Source: Burkholderiales bacterium
GTDB taxonomy: Bacteria > Pseudomonadota > Gammaproteobacteria > Burkholderiales > SG8-41
Length of the DNA: 64,000 nt
Assembly: GCA_030684405.1 (NCBI GenBank)
Contig: JAUXYA010000015.1
Coordinates: 62,001-126,000, forward strand
Reading direction: 5' to 3'
Numbering within the stretch: position 1 is the first letter of the stretch; every line of letters starts with the position of its first letter. The notes beneath the pieces were generated by a model that had not been told where the DNA came from, made no database searches, and was given only the letters and a program-made list of their open reading frames with translations. Both the position numbers and the translations under genes were made by a program. Shown piece by piece: positions 35,247 through 43,531 of this stretch.

Positions 35247-36290
35247 ATGGAACATTTTCGCGTATGGGCATGCGGCTGCTGCCACGTCCACAGCGACTTG
35301 CTTCACGGACGCCGCAGTCTGGGCGAAGCGATCGAGCAGAGCGAGCAGGGCGGCAGCGAGGGTGGTGCGTCCTTTGACTGGGACATCATGCTCAACCTGG
35401 GCGACCTTTCGGGGACGCAGGGCCCGCCACAGGATGCCGACGGCCCGCCGGTGGTCGAGCAGTTGTGTGCGGGCGAAAAGCATATTCCCGAACAGATTTA
35501 TTGCCTGCTCGGCAACCACGACGCCAGCGGTCCGGGGGAGGAAGCGCAGTGGTGGTTCAGGAAATGGATCGATCCCGTCGGACTTAACACGGAGTATTCA
35601 CGGATACGGGCTGAGGCGAGGCCGTTTCCGGTCACCGGGACCTGGGAGCGTTATTCCTTTGTCGCGGGCAACGTACTGTTCCTGATGCTCGGTGATCGCA
35701 ATGATGGCGGACCGCCGAAAGGCCGTGGCGAACACGGCGGTTATCCCGCCGGTGCGATCACATCGGAGACCTTTGACTGGTGGCGCGACATGGTCGAATC
35801 CAATCGCGACAAGATCATCGTGACCTGCGCTCATCACATGCTGCGTGACACGACCACGGCGACGGGCCGCTGGGAAGGGGTCAACGGCAATTACCATCAT
35901 CCATACGAGGATGCGGAGGGCGCCTCTTACCTGTATTGGGTTGGCGACGATACCGACTCGAACGCTTTTCACGACTATTTCGAGAAAAATCCCAACGCCA
36001 TCGACCTCTGGCTCGGCAGCCATACGCATGCGCATCCCGACGACCGTTTCGGCCGCAAGGAAATGCTTGAACGGCGCTGGGGGGTTACTTTCGCCAATGT
36101 CGGCGCGATGACGCGTTTCCACGGCCGGGAACAGCGGCGCTGGTGGCCGAGCAGCCGCTTGCTGACTTTCAGCGCGGGCAGTCGGGAGGCGAAGTTCCAG
36201 GCTTACCTGCATACCAGTCACTATGCGCCGCAAGGCTGGTATGTTCCCGCCGAGAGGATGTTACCTTTGCGGCATGCGTTTTCAGGGTGA
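35247..36290 (+). CDS. Calcineurin-like metallophosphoesterase
   Basis: 347 residues. The dinuclear-metal motifs appear in order: 'CCHVHSD' (about 11-17, a variant of DxH), LNLGDL (Asp53), LGNHDASG (89-92 GNHD), 'TCAHHML' and GSHTHAHP. No signal peptide is seen. Members hydrolyse phosphomonoesters, phosphodiesters or nucleotides; the substrate is not evident. Its ribosome binding site is weak. About 200 bases of featureless sequence (35041-35246) separate it from the Bug gene, and its stop lies just before the riboswitch region. Confidence 0.8.
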   Translation: MEHFRVWACGCCHVHSDLLHGRRSLGEAIEQSEQGGSEGGASFDWDIMLNLGDLSGTQGPPQDADGPPVVEQLCAGEKHIPEQIYCLLGNHDASGPGEEAQWWFRKWIDPVGLNTEYSRIRAEARPFPVTGTWERYSFVAGNVLFLMLGDRNDGGPPKGRGEHGGYPAGAITSETFDWWRDMVESNRDKIIVTCAHHMLRDTTTATGRWEGVNGNYHHPYEDAEGASYLYWVGDDTDSNAFHDYFEKNPNAIDLWLGSHTHAHPDDRFGRKEMLERRWGVTFANVGAMTRFHGREQRRWWPSSRLLTFSAGSREAKFQAYLHTSHYAPQGWYVPAERMLPLRHAFSG

Positions 36291-36370
36291 ACGAGTGCGG
36301 CAGTTGCTGCTGTTCGGAAAGGAGGTGCATCTGATCGTCGTGTAGCAGCCGTTTGACATCCGTCGTTTGC

Positions 36371-36550
36371 AGGAGAGCGGGATCCTGTGATCCCCGCCGA
36401 AGGCGCAATCCCTCATGATCGCTCAGGCAGAATCACTGTAAGCGGCATCAAAGCCGACTGGAGAGAGACTCGTTCGCGTGCGGACGGTCCACCGAAGGGG
36501 CACGCGGGCCACGGCCCGCAAAACTCTCAGGTACCAAGGACAGGGAGGGC
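36371..36550 (+). promoter_or_regulatory. Tandem glycine riboswitch
   Basis: Two successive copies of the glycine aptamer core are visible. Aptamer 1 has GGAGAG at 36372, CCGAAGGCGCAA at 36397 and GCTCAGGCA at 36421. Aptamer 2 has GGAGAG at 36460, CCGAAGGGG at 36492, ACTCTCAGG at 36523 and GGACAG at 36538. The short linker between them (AGCGGCATCAAAGCCGACTG region) is usual for the cooperative tandem form. It precedes the DadA-like gene by about 55 bases and should respond to glycine. Confidence 0.88.
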
Positions 36551-36554
36551 GGCG

Positions 36555-36573
36555 CGGAATGCGATGCATTCCG
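36555..36573 (+). promoter_or_regulatory. Hairpin between riboswitch and dadA, possible expression platform
   Basis: CGGAATGC (36555-36562) pairs with GCATTCCG (36566-36573) around a GAT loop. There is no T-run after it, so if it belongs to the expression platform it more likely affects translation or an alternative fold than intrinsic termination. Confidence 0.45.
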
Positions 36574-36605
36574 TCCGTTGTCCATTGTGCAACCTGGAGA
36601 TTGAC

Positions 36606-37862
36606 ATGAAAGCCATCGTATTGGGTGCCGGCGTGGTCGGCACCGCTTCAGCCTGGTTCCTTGCCAAGCAGGGCCACGAAGTCATCGTGATCGACCGCCA
36701 GCCGGCAGCCGCCCTTGAAACGAGTTTTGCCAATGGCGGGCAGTTGTCCGTCAGCCATGCAGAGCCCTGGGCCAATCCTTCCGCGCCGCTGAAAGTGCTG
36801 AAGTGGCTGGCAAAGGAGGATGCGCCGCTGCTGTTCCGGCTGCGCGCTGATCTTGAACAGTGGCGCTGGTGCCTGGGATTCCTGCGCGAATGTATGCCGG
36901 CGCGTACGCGTCACAACATCGGCCAGATCGTCCGGCTCGGCCTCTACAGCCGCAGGATGCTGGGCGAGGTCCTCGCGGAAACCGGGATCGAGTTTGACCA
37001 CGAGCGTCGCGGCATTCTGCATTTCTATACAAGCAAGGAAGAGTTCGACGCAGCACAGGAGCCGGCGCGGGTGATGCGCGAGCTCGGCTGTGAACTCGTC
37101 ATGAAGACTCCTGACGAATGCGTTGCCATTGAGCCGGCGATCGCGGCGGCCCGCGACCGTATCGTCGGCGGCAGCATGACATCTTCCGATGGTTCGGGAG
37201 ACGCACACCTGTTCACGCACAGGCTTGCTGCGGCCTGTGCGCAACGCGGAGTGACGTTTCTCTACGGTACGACTGTAGAGCAGATCGTGGTTGAGCGTGG
37301 CGGCTTCGCCGGGGTCAAGGTGCGCCGGGAAGGCGCGGCGCAGACGATCCTCGGCGATGTCTGCGTGCTGTCACTGGGCAGTTTCAGCGCGCGGATGGCG
37401 GCACCGCTGGGTCTGCGTCTGCCGATCTATCCGGCCAAGGGATACTCGCTGACCATGCCGGTTGCCGACCCGGCGCGCGCCTACCGTGTGAGCCTGACCG
37501 ACGATGAATACAAACTGGTGTTTTCACGTCTCGGCGACCGGCTGCGAGTGGCCGGCACCTGTGAGCTGAACGGGTATGACACGGTGCTCAATCCGGTGCG
37601 TTGCGCGGCGCTGCTGCGCAGGACCGAAGAGCTGTTTCCCGGCGCTGGTGATGCATCGAGGGTCCAGTACTGGACGGGGTTGCGTCCGGCCACGCCGTCG
37701 AACGTGCCTTGTATCGGCACAACAGGGTGTCGCAAGCTGTATGTCAATACCGGCCATGGCACGCTCGGCTGGACGCATGCCTGCGGCTCCGGTCGAGCCA
37801 TCGCCGACATCATTTCCGGACGCAGGCCAGAGGTTGATTTTGCGTTCGCGGGTGGTGGCTGA
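36606..37862 (+). CDS. dadA: D-amino-acid dehydrogenase (DadA-like), glycine riboswitch-controlled
   Basis: 418 residues from ATG 36606; the longer open frame upstream runs through the riboswitch and is not coding. The FAD-binding GAGVVG is at 7-12, followed by 'VIVIDRQPAAALETSFANGGQLS', a DadA hallmark. C-terminal 'YWTGLRPATPSNVPCIGTTG' and 'VNTGHGTLGWTHACGSGRAIADII' are also DadA-like. DadA deaminates D-amino acids to 2-oxo acids, passing electrons to the respiratory chain. Placement behind a glycine aptamer suggests that glycine is its substrate or pathway signal. Confidence 0.9.
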   Translation: MKAIVLGAGVVGTASAWFLAKQGHEVIVIDRQPAAALETSFANGGQLSVSHAEPWANPSAPLKVLKWLAKEDAPLLFRLRADLEQWRWCLGFLRECMPARTRHNIGQIVRLGLYSRRMLGEVLAETGIEFDHERRGILHFYTSKEEFDAAQEPARVMRELGCELVMKTPDECVAIEPAIAAARDRIVGGSMTSSDGSGDAHLFTHRLAAACAQRGVTFLYGTTVEQIVVERGGFAGVKVRREGAAQTILGDVCVLSLGSFSARMAAPLGLRLPIYPAKGYSLTMPVADPARAYRVSLTDDEYKLVFSRLGDRLRVAGTCELNGYDTVLNPVRCAALLRRTEELFPGAGDASRVQYWTGLRPATPSNVPCIGTTGCRKLYVNTGHGTLGWTHACGSGRAIADIISGRRPEVDFAFAGGG

Positions 37863-37876
37863 AGAGGGCGTTGTGT

Positions 37877-39142
37877 TCAGCGCTTGCCGTTGGCCATTTG
37901 CCGGCTTTCCGGCAGCTGTCGCAGTCGCCAGGTGGCGAGCGGGCTGAACAATGCGATCACGCCCAGCGAGCACCAGGCTAGCCCCCAGGTCATGACGGGA
38001 GAGGCTTCCGCGGCGCCGGCCGCATCGAGCACCAGGCCGAAGACCCAGGGCGCGATGGCGCCGGCACCGAAGCCCAGAACCGAACGCACTGAATAGGCAG
38101 CGCCGATGTGCCGCGGCGGCACCAGTTCTGTAACCGCCGTTGAGTACACCGAAGAGTCGCCGACCGCAGTGAAGCTGTAGAAGGCGCAGATCAGCACCAG
38201 CAACCATAGCGGCAGACCGATCAGCCAGCCCAGTGCCAGCGAGCAGCAGGCGCTGATCGTGGCGAGCACCATCATGGTCCAGGTACGGCCCATGCGGTCC
38301 GACAGCCAGCCGCCGGTGACGCTGCCGCCCATGCTGCCGATGTAGGCCACCGCCGCGAGGCCTGCACCGAGGCTGGCAGACGCAGTGGCACTGCTGCCGG
38401 TGGAGTAGGCTGCAGCGGCGGCGAGGAAGGCCGGCATCCAGGCCTTCATGCCGAGCATTTCCCAGGAATGGAAGGTATAGGCCCAGGTCACCAGCATCGC
38501 CGGTCTGTTGGCCAGGATCACGCCGACTGGTTTCTCCGCGGCCTGCTCGGCACTGCGCGGATGGATAACGTTGGGGGTGCCGCGCAGTGCGTAGAGCGCG
38601 AGCAGCGTACCCACTACGGGGCCGGCGGCATTGACGATGAAGGCGCCGCGCCAGCCGATCAGCGGTGTCAGCGCGCCGGTGAGGACCAGGGCCAGCGCAT
38701 AACCGGCGGAGGCGGCGGCGAGATAGAAACCCATCGCCCGGCCGCGACTGCCGGACTGGAAACGCTCCGCGATCAGTGTAAGCCCCGGCGTATACGACCC
38801 GCCGGAGAACAGGCCGGTGAGGCCGTAGAGAATGACACCGCTGACGAAACTCTCGGCGAACAGCGCGAATACCATCGCGCTGATGCTGGAGGCAATGCTC
38901 GACACCAGGAACACGCGCTTGGCGCCGTAGCGATCGGCAAGGAAGCCGACGGCGACCAATGAAAACAGGTAGCCGAAATGCCAGGCCGACTGGATCATGC
39001 CGGCTTGGCCGGCGCTCATGCCCCAGTCCGGTTTCAGCAGCGGGATCGCCGCGGCATAGGCGGTGAAGATCAGCGCGAAGCTGGTGCGACTGGCGCAGAG
39101 CCAAAGCAGCCAGGCACCGTCGCCGCGGGTGGTATTGCCCAA
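37877..39142 (-). CDS. Major facilitator superfamily transporter
   Basis: 421 residues, twelve membrane helices, from a TTG start; no ATG is available before the first helix. The MFS loop motif is 'GFLADRYGAKRVFLV' between helices 2 and 3, with its repeat 'GGWLSDRMGRTWTMM' in the second half. It resembles CynX/NarK-type or oxalate-formate-like carriers, but the substrate is not readable. It directly follows the remnant enoyl-CoA hydratase gene and is the last gene of a MaoC-SDR-remnant-MFS run. Confidence 0.88.
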   Translation of the reverse strand: MGNTTRGDGAWLLWLCASRTSFALIFTAYAAAIPLLKPDWGMSAGQAGMIQSAWHFGYLFSLVAVGFLADRYGAKRVFLVSSIASSISAMVFALFAESFVSGVILYGLTGLFSGGSYTPGLTLIAERFQSGSRGRAMGFYLAAASAGYALALVLTGALTPLIGWRGAFIVNAAGPVVGTLLALYALRGTPNVIHPRSAEQAAEKPVGVILANRPAMLVTWAYTFHSWEMLGMKAWMPAFLAAAAAYSTGSSATASASLGAGLAAVAYIGSMGGSVTGGWLSDRMGRTWTMMVLATISACCSLALGWLIGLPLWLLVLICAFYSFTAVGDSSVYSTAVTELVPPRHIGAAYSVRSVLGFGAGAIAPWVFGLVLDAAGAAEASPVMTWGLAWCSLGVIALFSPLATWRLRQLPESRQMANGKR

Positions 39143-39145
39143 GAT

Positions 39146-39329
39146 TTATTTACCCAGGAACCGCGGCGGCCGCTTTTCCGTGCGCGGCAACGCCTTCCTT
39201 GTGGTCAGCGATGTCATTGATGAAGCCGAGCAGCGCATCCCACATCGCATGAGACATCGCATTGAGGCGCTCGGGACGGTCGAGGGTCAGGATGCCGACG
39301 GCGCCGTTTTTTTTGTGGCGAACGTTCAT
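39146..39329 (-). pseudogene. Enoyl-CoA hydratase remnant with internal deletion and frameshift
   Basis: From ATG 39329 the minus strand encodes the N-terminus of a crotonase ('GAVGILTLDRPERLNAMSHAMWDALLGF'-like, ending near FINDIAD). It then jumps to the C-terminal 'HKEGVAA' block, and after a one-base shift to TEKRPPRFLGK with TAA at 39146. About 180 residues of the core, including the oxyanion hole, are missing. It cannot make an active enzyme. Confidence 0.85.
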
Positions 39330-39351
39330 AAGATCAAAGACAAGACCTTTT

Positions 39352-39497
39352 AGCCACAGAGGACACAGAGGACACAGAGAGCACAGAGAAGATCAAAATC
39401 CAATTCTTGCCGATATCCATGGCTACTGGCCGGGGTTTTCTCTGTGCACCCCTCAAGGGGGTATCAAGAAACTCTGTGCTCTCTGTGGCTCGCTTTT
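39352..39497. repeat. Dispersed repeat, family R2, inverted pair
   Basis: AGCCACAGAGGACACAGAGG and onward (39352-39395) is matched by an inverse copy (ACTCTGTGCTCTCTGTGGCT, about 39471-39491), with a partial inverse near 39437. Together they can form a long hairpin in the gap between the SDR and the hydratase remnant. Confidence 0.8.
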
Positions 39498-39507
39498 GAC
39501 TTTAGTT

Positions 39508-40428
39508 TTAGATCGAGTCCCACGGAAATACATCCGCGGTGCGTTCGGTTGGCGGATAAAACCAGCTTTTCAGCGCGGGGTACATGTGTTCGGCGCAGCG
39601 TCCGGGCGTCCAGCCGTCGGCGCGGTGGATGCCGCGCAGCGGGCGCGACTGGCTCATCAGGAAAATCTCGTTCTTGCGTGTGGCGAAGATCTGGGCGTTG
39701 ACGCCCTTGGCGGCATCGCTCAGCAGGAACACGGCGAGCGGTGCATTGTGCTCGGGGGTGACCAGCTTGCGCTGTTCGATGCGCGCGGCGGTCGCCGGGT
39801 CCTTCGCCGGGATCGATGCGGTCATCCGCGTCCAAGCCACCGGCGCGATGCAGTTCGAGCGCACGTTGAAACGCGACATGTCCACTGCTATCGCCTTCGA
39901 CATCGCCACCATGCCGAGCTTGGCCGCGCCGTAGTTGACTTGACCCATGCCGCCGATCAGGCCGGAGGTCGAGGTCATGTGCACGAAGGCGCCGGATTCC
40001 TGCTTGCGGAAATGGTCTGCAGCGTGACGCGCGCAGTTGAAGGCGCCTTTCAGCATCACATTGACCACCGAGTCCCAGTCACTTTCGGTCATCTTGTGGA
40101 AAATCACGTCGCGCAGGATGCCGGCGTTGTTGACCACGCCGTCGATGCGGCCGAAGTTGTCGAGCGCGCACTGGATGATTTTGGCGGCGCTGGAAAACTC
40201 GGCGACGCTGTCATAGCTGGCCGCGGCTTCGCCACCGGCCTTCTTGATTTCGTTGACCACTTCCTGCGCCGGGGTCTGGTCGCCGCCGGCGCCGTCGAGC
40301 GCAACGCCGATGTCGTTGACGATGACCTTCGCACCTTCCGACGCTGCCATTCTCGCGATTGCCGCGCCGATGCCGCGGCCCGCGCCCGTAACCACCACCA
40401 CTTTGCCTTCCATCAACCTGTCTGCCAT
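39508..40428 (-). CDS. Short-chain dehydrogenase, MFE-2-like 3-hydroxyacyl-CoA dehydrogenase
   Basis: 306 residues from ATG 40428, chosen over the ATG at 40434 because AGGAG lies seven bases before it. Cofactor motif TGAGRGIG, 'VVNNAGILRD', catalytic Ser in HMTSTSG and YGAAK are present. The long C-terminal tail ('GWTPGRCAEHMYPALKSWFYPP') is typical of the dehydrogenase unit of multifunctional enzyme type 2. It would oxidise a 3-hydroxyacyl-CoA formed by the neighbouring MaoC hydratase. Confidence 0.88.
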   Translation of the reverse strand: MADRLMEGKVVVVTGAGRGIGAAIARMAASEGAKVIVNDIGVALDGAGGDQTPAQEVVNEIKKAGGEAAASYDSVAEFSSAAKIIQCALDNFGRIDGVVNNAGILRDVIFHKMTESDWDSVVNVMLKGAFNCARHAADHFRKQESGAFVHMTSTSGLIGGMGQVNYGAAKLGMVAMSKAIAVDMSRFNVRSNCIAPVAWTRMTASIPAKDPATAARIEQRKLVTPEHNAPLAVFLLSDAAKGVNAQIFATRKNEIFLMSQSRPLRGIHRADGWTPGRCAEHMYPALKSWFYPPTERTADVFPWDSI

Positions 40429-40463
40429 GTGCATGCTCCTTGAAAATACGAATTCAAAACCTT

Positions 40464-40572
40464 TTAGCCATAAAGGGCACAGAGTTCACAGAGGAAAATC
40501 TCTTGCAGCCAAGCGCGCCTTGCCGGGGCGGCTTTTGCAGTTCTCTGTGTTCTCTGTGGCTAACTCTTTGTT
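40464..40572. repeat. Dispersed repeat, family R2, inverted pair
   Basis: AGCCATAAAGGGCACAGAG near 40464 and the inverse TTCTCTGTGTTCTCTGTGGC near 40541 can pair to a hairpin between the MaoC and SDR genes. Confidence 0.8.
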
Positions 40573-40575
40573 TTT

Positions 40576-41433
40576 TTAACTAATTTCCGCGCGGCCGTTG
40601 TTGAGCACGGTGACGCCGCGCGCGGGAACCGTGGCGCGGAAGGTGACGATGCTGCCGTCCTGCCAGATTTCGGTGCGGATGGTTTCGCCGGGATAGACTG
40701 GCGAGGAGAAGCGGCCTTCCATGCTTTTCAGCCGCAGCGGGTCGTAGCCGCAGACTGTTTTGACCAGCGCATGGCCGACGACGCTGAAGGTTGCGCGGCC
40801 ATGCAGGATCGGCATTTTGAAGCCGGCTTTCGCGGCATAGGCCGGGTCGGCATGCAGCGGGTTGTAGTCACCGGAGAGGCGGTAGATCAGCGCCGCCTGT
40901 GGCAGCGTCGGCAGGTCGCAGACCTGCTGCGCCGGTGTGTCGGGAATCGGGTTCGGTGCCTTGACCGGGCCCGAGGGTCCGCCGAAGCCGCCGTCCGCGC
41001 GGCAAAAGGTGGTCGAGGTCAGCGAGCAGATCAACTCGTCGGTGGACTTGTCGCGCACGTCGCAGGCGGTGAGGACCAGCGCGCCCTTGTCCTTGCCTTT
41101 GTCGAGCACTGCGATCACGCGCGTCTTGCCGATGATCGTGCCTTCGACCGGCAAGGGCTTGTGGATCACGAAACCCTGCTCGCCATGGACCACGTGGCTG
41201 CGCGTGATGCCGGTGTCGGCCGCGGCATGCCAGGGACCCGGGTAGCCGAGGATGATGGCCATCGTCGGCAATGCCTTGAGATTTTCCTCGTAGACGAACT
41301 GCAACTGGTTGAGATCAACCGGATCGCTGCCAAGTCCAACGCCCAGTGCGTAGAGCATGGTGTCGCGTTTTGTCAGCTTTTGTTCAACTTGTGGAATGTC
41401 GAAGTTGAGCAGTTTTTGGTAATTGATGGCCAT
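40576..41433 (-). CDS. MaoC-family enoyl-CoA hydratase (hydratase 2 type)
   Basis: 285 residues from ATG 41433 with GGAGAG upstream. It is a double hot-dog protein: the N-terminal half ('YALGVGLGSDPVDLNQLQFVYEENL') is the substrate-entry hot dog and the C-terminal half holds the active site 'YRLSGDYNPLHADPAYAAKAGFKMPILHG', with the Asp and His of the hydratase-2 motif, then 'HGRATFSVVGHALV'. It hydrates trans-2-enoyl-CoA to (R)-3-hydroxyacyl-CoA, the substrate of an MFE-2-type SDR like its neighbour. Confidence 0.92.
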   Translation of the reverse strand: MAINYQKLLNFDIPQVEQKLTKRDTMLYALGVGLGSDPVDLNQLQFVYEENLKALPTMAIILGYPGPWHAAADTGITRSHVVHGEQGFVIHKPLPVEGTIIGKTRVIAVLDKGKDKGALVLTACDVRDKSTDELICSLTSTTFCRADGGFGGPSGPVKAPNPIPDTPAQQVCDLPTLPQAALIYRLSGDYNPLHADPAYAAKAGFKMPILHGRATFSVVGHALVKTVCGYDPLRLKSMEGRFSSPVYPGETIRTEIWQDGSIVTFRATVPARGVTVLNNGRAEIS

Positions 41434-41620
41434 CACGGCTCTCCGGAGTTTTCTGTTGCGGACACTGCAGGCGCTTGCACTATTTAGAGTGTTCTGCGAG
41501 CAGGAATTTTTCGCGGTTATACTAGCATGTAGCGGGTACCGGCTGAGCCAGGACCGCATTGTGTTCATCGAACGTTGAGCGCGGCACAGCGAACGCGTTC
41601 ATTGCCTGGAGGAGTCAGAT

Positions 41621-42496
41621 ATGCCGAAAACATTGACTGCGGAACAAGTCAGAAACTACCGGGCCGATGGTTACCTTTATCCGCTCGAAGCGCTGTCGCG
41701 GGAGGAAGTCGCAGGGTATCGCGAGGAACTGCGTCGGACCGAGGAGCACCTCGGCGGCTCGCTGATGGCGATCGACAAGAGATTCCGCGGCAATCTGCAT
41801 TTCATGTGCAAATGGGTCGATGAACTCGCGCGCACGCCGGCGATCGTCGATGCCGTTGAAGACCTGCTCGGTCCCGACATCCTGCTCTACACCAGCCGCT
41901 TCTTCATCAAGGAGCCGAAAAGCGAGGGCATCGCCGCCTGGCACCAGGACTCAACCTATTTCGGCCTGCGGCCCTTCGACCACGTCACCGCCTGGGTGGC
42001 GCTGTGCAATGCGAACGAGGAAACCGGGGCGGTGGAGTTCGCGGTGGGCAGTCACATCCGCGGCCAACTGCTGCAGAAAAGCGGCTTGATCAAAAATAGC
42101 GTCAACACAGCAGGGCAGATCATCGTCGAGTGGTTCGACCAGTCGCAGATCGAGCGCGCGATCCTCACGCCGGGACAGTTTTCCCTGCACCATACCTGCG
42201 TCGTGCACCAGTCGGGACCGAATCGGTCCGACGAGCGCCGCGTCGGCATTGCGCTGAGTTACATCCCGACCCGCACCCGTTATATCGGCAAGCGCCGCAT
42301 GCCGGCTAGTCTGATCCGCGGGCGCGATGAGCACAATCATTTCGACCTGCAGCCGCGGCCACAGGTCGATTTCGGCGAAATCGAGATGCAGCGCCACGAC
42401 ACCACATTCAAGTCCTACATCGAGTCGTTCTACGAGCAGCTCGGTGAGGCGGAAAAAGATCTGCCGCGCGAGGCTGCGGCGGGCATGGTTTACTGA
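41621..42496 (+). CDS. Phytanoyl-CoA dioxygenase (PhyH) family protein
   Basis: 291 residues. Fe(II)/2-oxoglutarate ligands: His108 and Asp110 (AWHQDSTYF), distal His196 in 'VVHQSGPNRSDERRVGI' and the 2-oxoglutarate Arg at about 207. 'YLYPLEALSREEVAGYREEL' is the normal N-terminal block. It hydroxylates an unknown substrate. GGAGG lies about nine bases before the ATG. It starts a three-gene plus-strand run with an MBL hydrolase (11 bases downstream) and a Bug receptor. Confidence 0.9.
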   Translation: MPKTLTAEQVRNYRADGYLYPLEALSREEVAGYREELRRTEEHLGGSLMAIDKRFRGNLHFMCKWVDELARTPAIVDAVEDLLGPDILLYTSRFFIKEPKSEGIAAWHQDSTYFGLRPFDHVTAWVALCNANEETGAVEFAVGSHIRGQLLQKSGLIKNSVNTAGQIIVEWFDQSQIERAILTPGQFSLHHTCVVHQSGPNRSDERRVGIALSYIPTRTRYIGKRRMPASLIRGRDEHNHFDLQPRPQVDFGEIEMQRHDTTFKSYIESFYEQLGEAEKDLPREAAAGMVY

Positions 42497-42507
42497 AAGG
42501 ATAGAAC

Positions 42508-43374
42508 TTGAAAGTCACCCTGCTCGGCACCGGCAGCCCGCTGCCATCGCTGAAGCGCGCATCCTCGAGCTACCTGGTCGAGACGGGCAACGATGTGGTG
42601 CTGATCGACCACGGGCCTGGCGCGTTCCAGCGATTGATGGAGGCCGGCAAGCGCGCGACCGACGTGACCTGCGTTTTCCTCAGCCACCTGCACTTCGACC
42701 ACTGCGCGGATGTGATCCGCCTGTTCCACCACCGCTGGGACGCCAGCGGCGACACTACGGTGCCGCTGCGCATCTACGGCCCTCCGGGCACGCAGGAGTT
42801 CATCGATCGCGTGTTCGGGTCAAAGGGCGCGTTCAGCCGCGACCTCGTGTCACGCACGCAGCATGCGCTGAGTATCGGCGCCTATCGTGAACGCGGCGGC
42901 ACGCCACCGCGCCCGTGGCCGGATACCCGCGTCACCGAACTTGCAGGGCCCGGCGTCGTTGAGTTCGATGGCTGGCGCATCCGGCGCTGCGAGGTGCCGC
43001 ATTACCAGCCTTTTCTCGACAGCTTTGCCTATCGTGTCGAGTGCGGCGGCAAGTCCTTTGTCTACACCAGCGACGTCAACCTCGCCTTGCCCGGCGGCGC
43101 GCCGCCACAACTGCTGGAACTGGCGCGCGACGCCGACCTGCTGGTGCATTACCTCAATGCATTTGCCTTCGAAGCCAATCATCCGGGTGGATTGGCAGGA
43201 CCGCGTTTCGCTGCCGCGCTCGCGCGGGATGCACAGGTCGGAACGCTGGTAACCACGCACCACGGGCCGTGGATAGACGGCGGCGGGCGGCCGGAAAAGT
43301 TGCTCGATGAGATTCGCGCGGCCTGTTCCGCGAAAGTAGTGTGGGGCGAGGACCTGATGGCCTTTGAGCTGTGA
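42508..43374 (+). CDS. Metallo-beta-lactamase fold hydrolase (RNase Z-like)
   Basis: 288 residues from TTG 42508 (AAGGA lies eight bases upstream; the protein begins KVTLLGTGSPLPS, as the family does). The metal site is LSHLHFDHCAD (HxHxDH), with His in 'CEVPHYQPF', the Asp of 'YTSDV' and 'TTHHGPW' near the end. It belongs to the tRNase Z/arylsulfatase-like branch; a catabolic ester or sulfate substrate is more likely than tRNA because of its operon. The rare TTG start may limit its expression. Confidence 0.88.
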   Translation: MKVTLLGTGSPLPSLKRASSSYLVETGNDVVLIDHGPGAFQRLMEAGKRATDVTCVFLSHLHFDHCADVIRLFHHRWDASGDTTVPLRIYGPPGTQEFIDRVFGSKGAFSRDLVSRTQHALSIGAYRERGGTPPRPWPDTRVTELAGPGVVEFDGWRIRRCEVPHYQPFLDSFAYRVECGGKSFVYTSDVNLALPGGAPPQLLELARDADLLVHYLNAFAFEANHPGGLAGPRFAAALARDAQVGTLVTTHHGPWIDGGGRPEKLLDEIRAACSAKVVWGEDLMAFEL

Positions 43375-43531
43375 CTCGCTTAAAGGGGTAAAAATTTCGA
43401 GCACGTGCCGGGCGCGATATCGATCACGTTGGGCACTCTCAGTGCTTGCCCCGGCAAGGCCCGCAAACCTACAATCGGCTGCATCGGTGCCGCCTTCGAG
43501 CGCCGTTTCACGAATACGAGGAGACTGTCCA

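Noticed and set aside
36387-36605. N-terminal extension of the DadA-like protein from an upstream ATG
   Set aside because: The stretch is the riboswitch; its translation shows no family-like sequence, and the FAD-binding motif starts right after ATG 36606.
37524-39104. 526-residue minus-strand frame overlapping the MFS transporter in another frame
   Set aside because: It is arginine- and alanine-rich, lacks membrane segments, and the alternative frame is a clean twelve-helix transporter.
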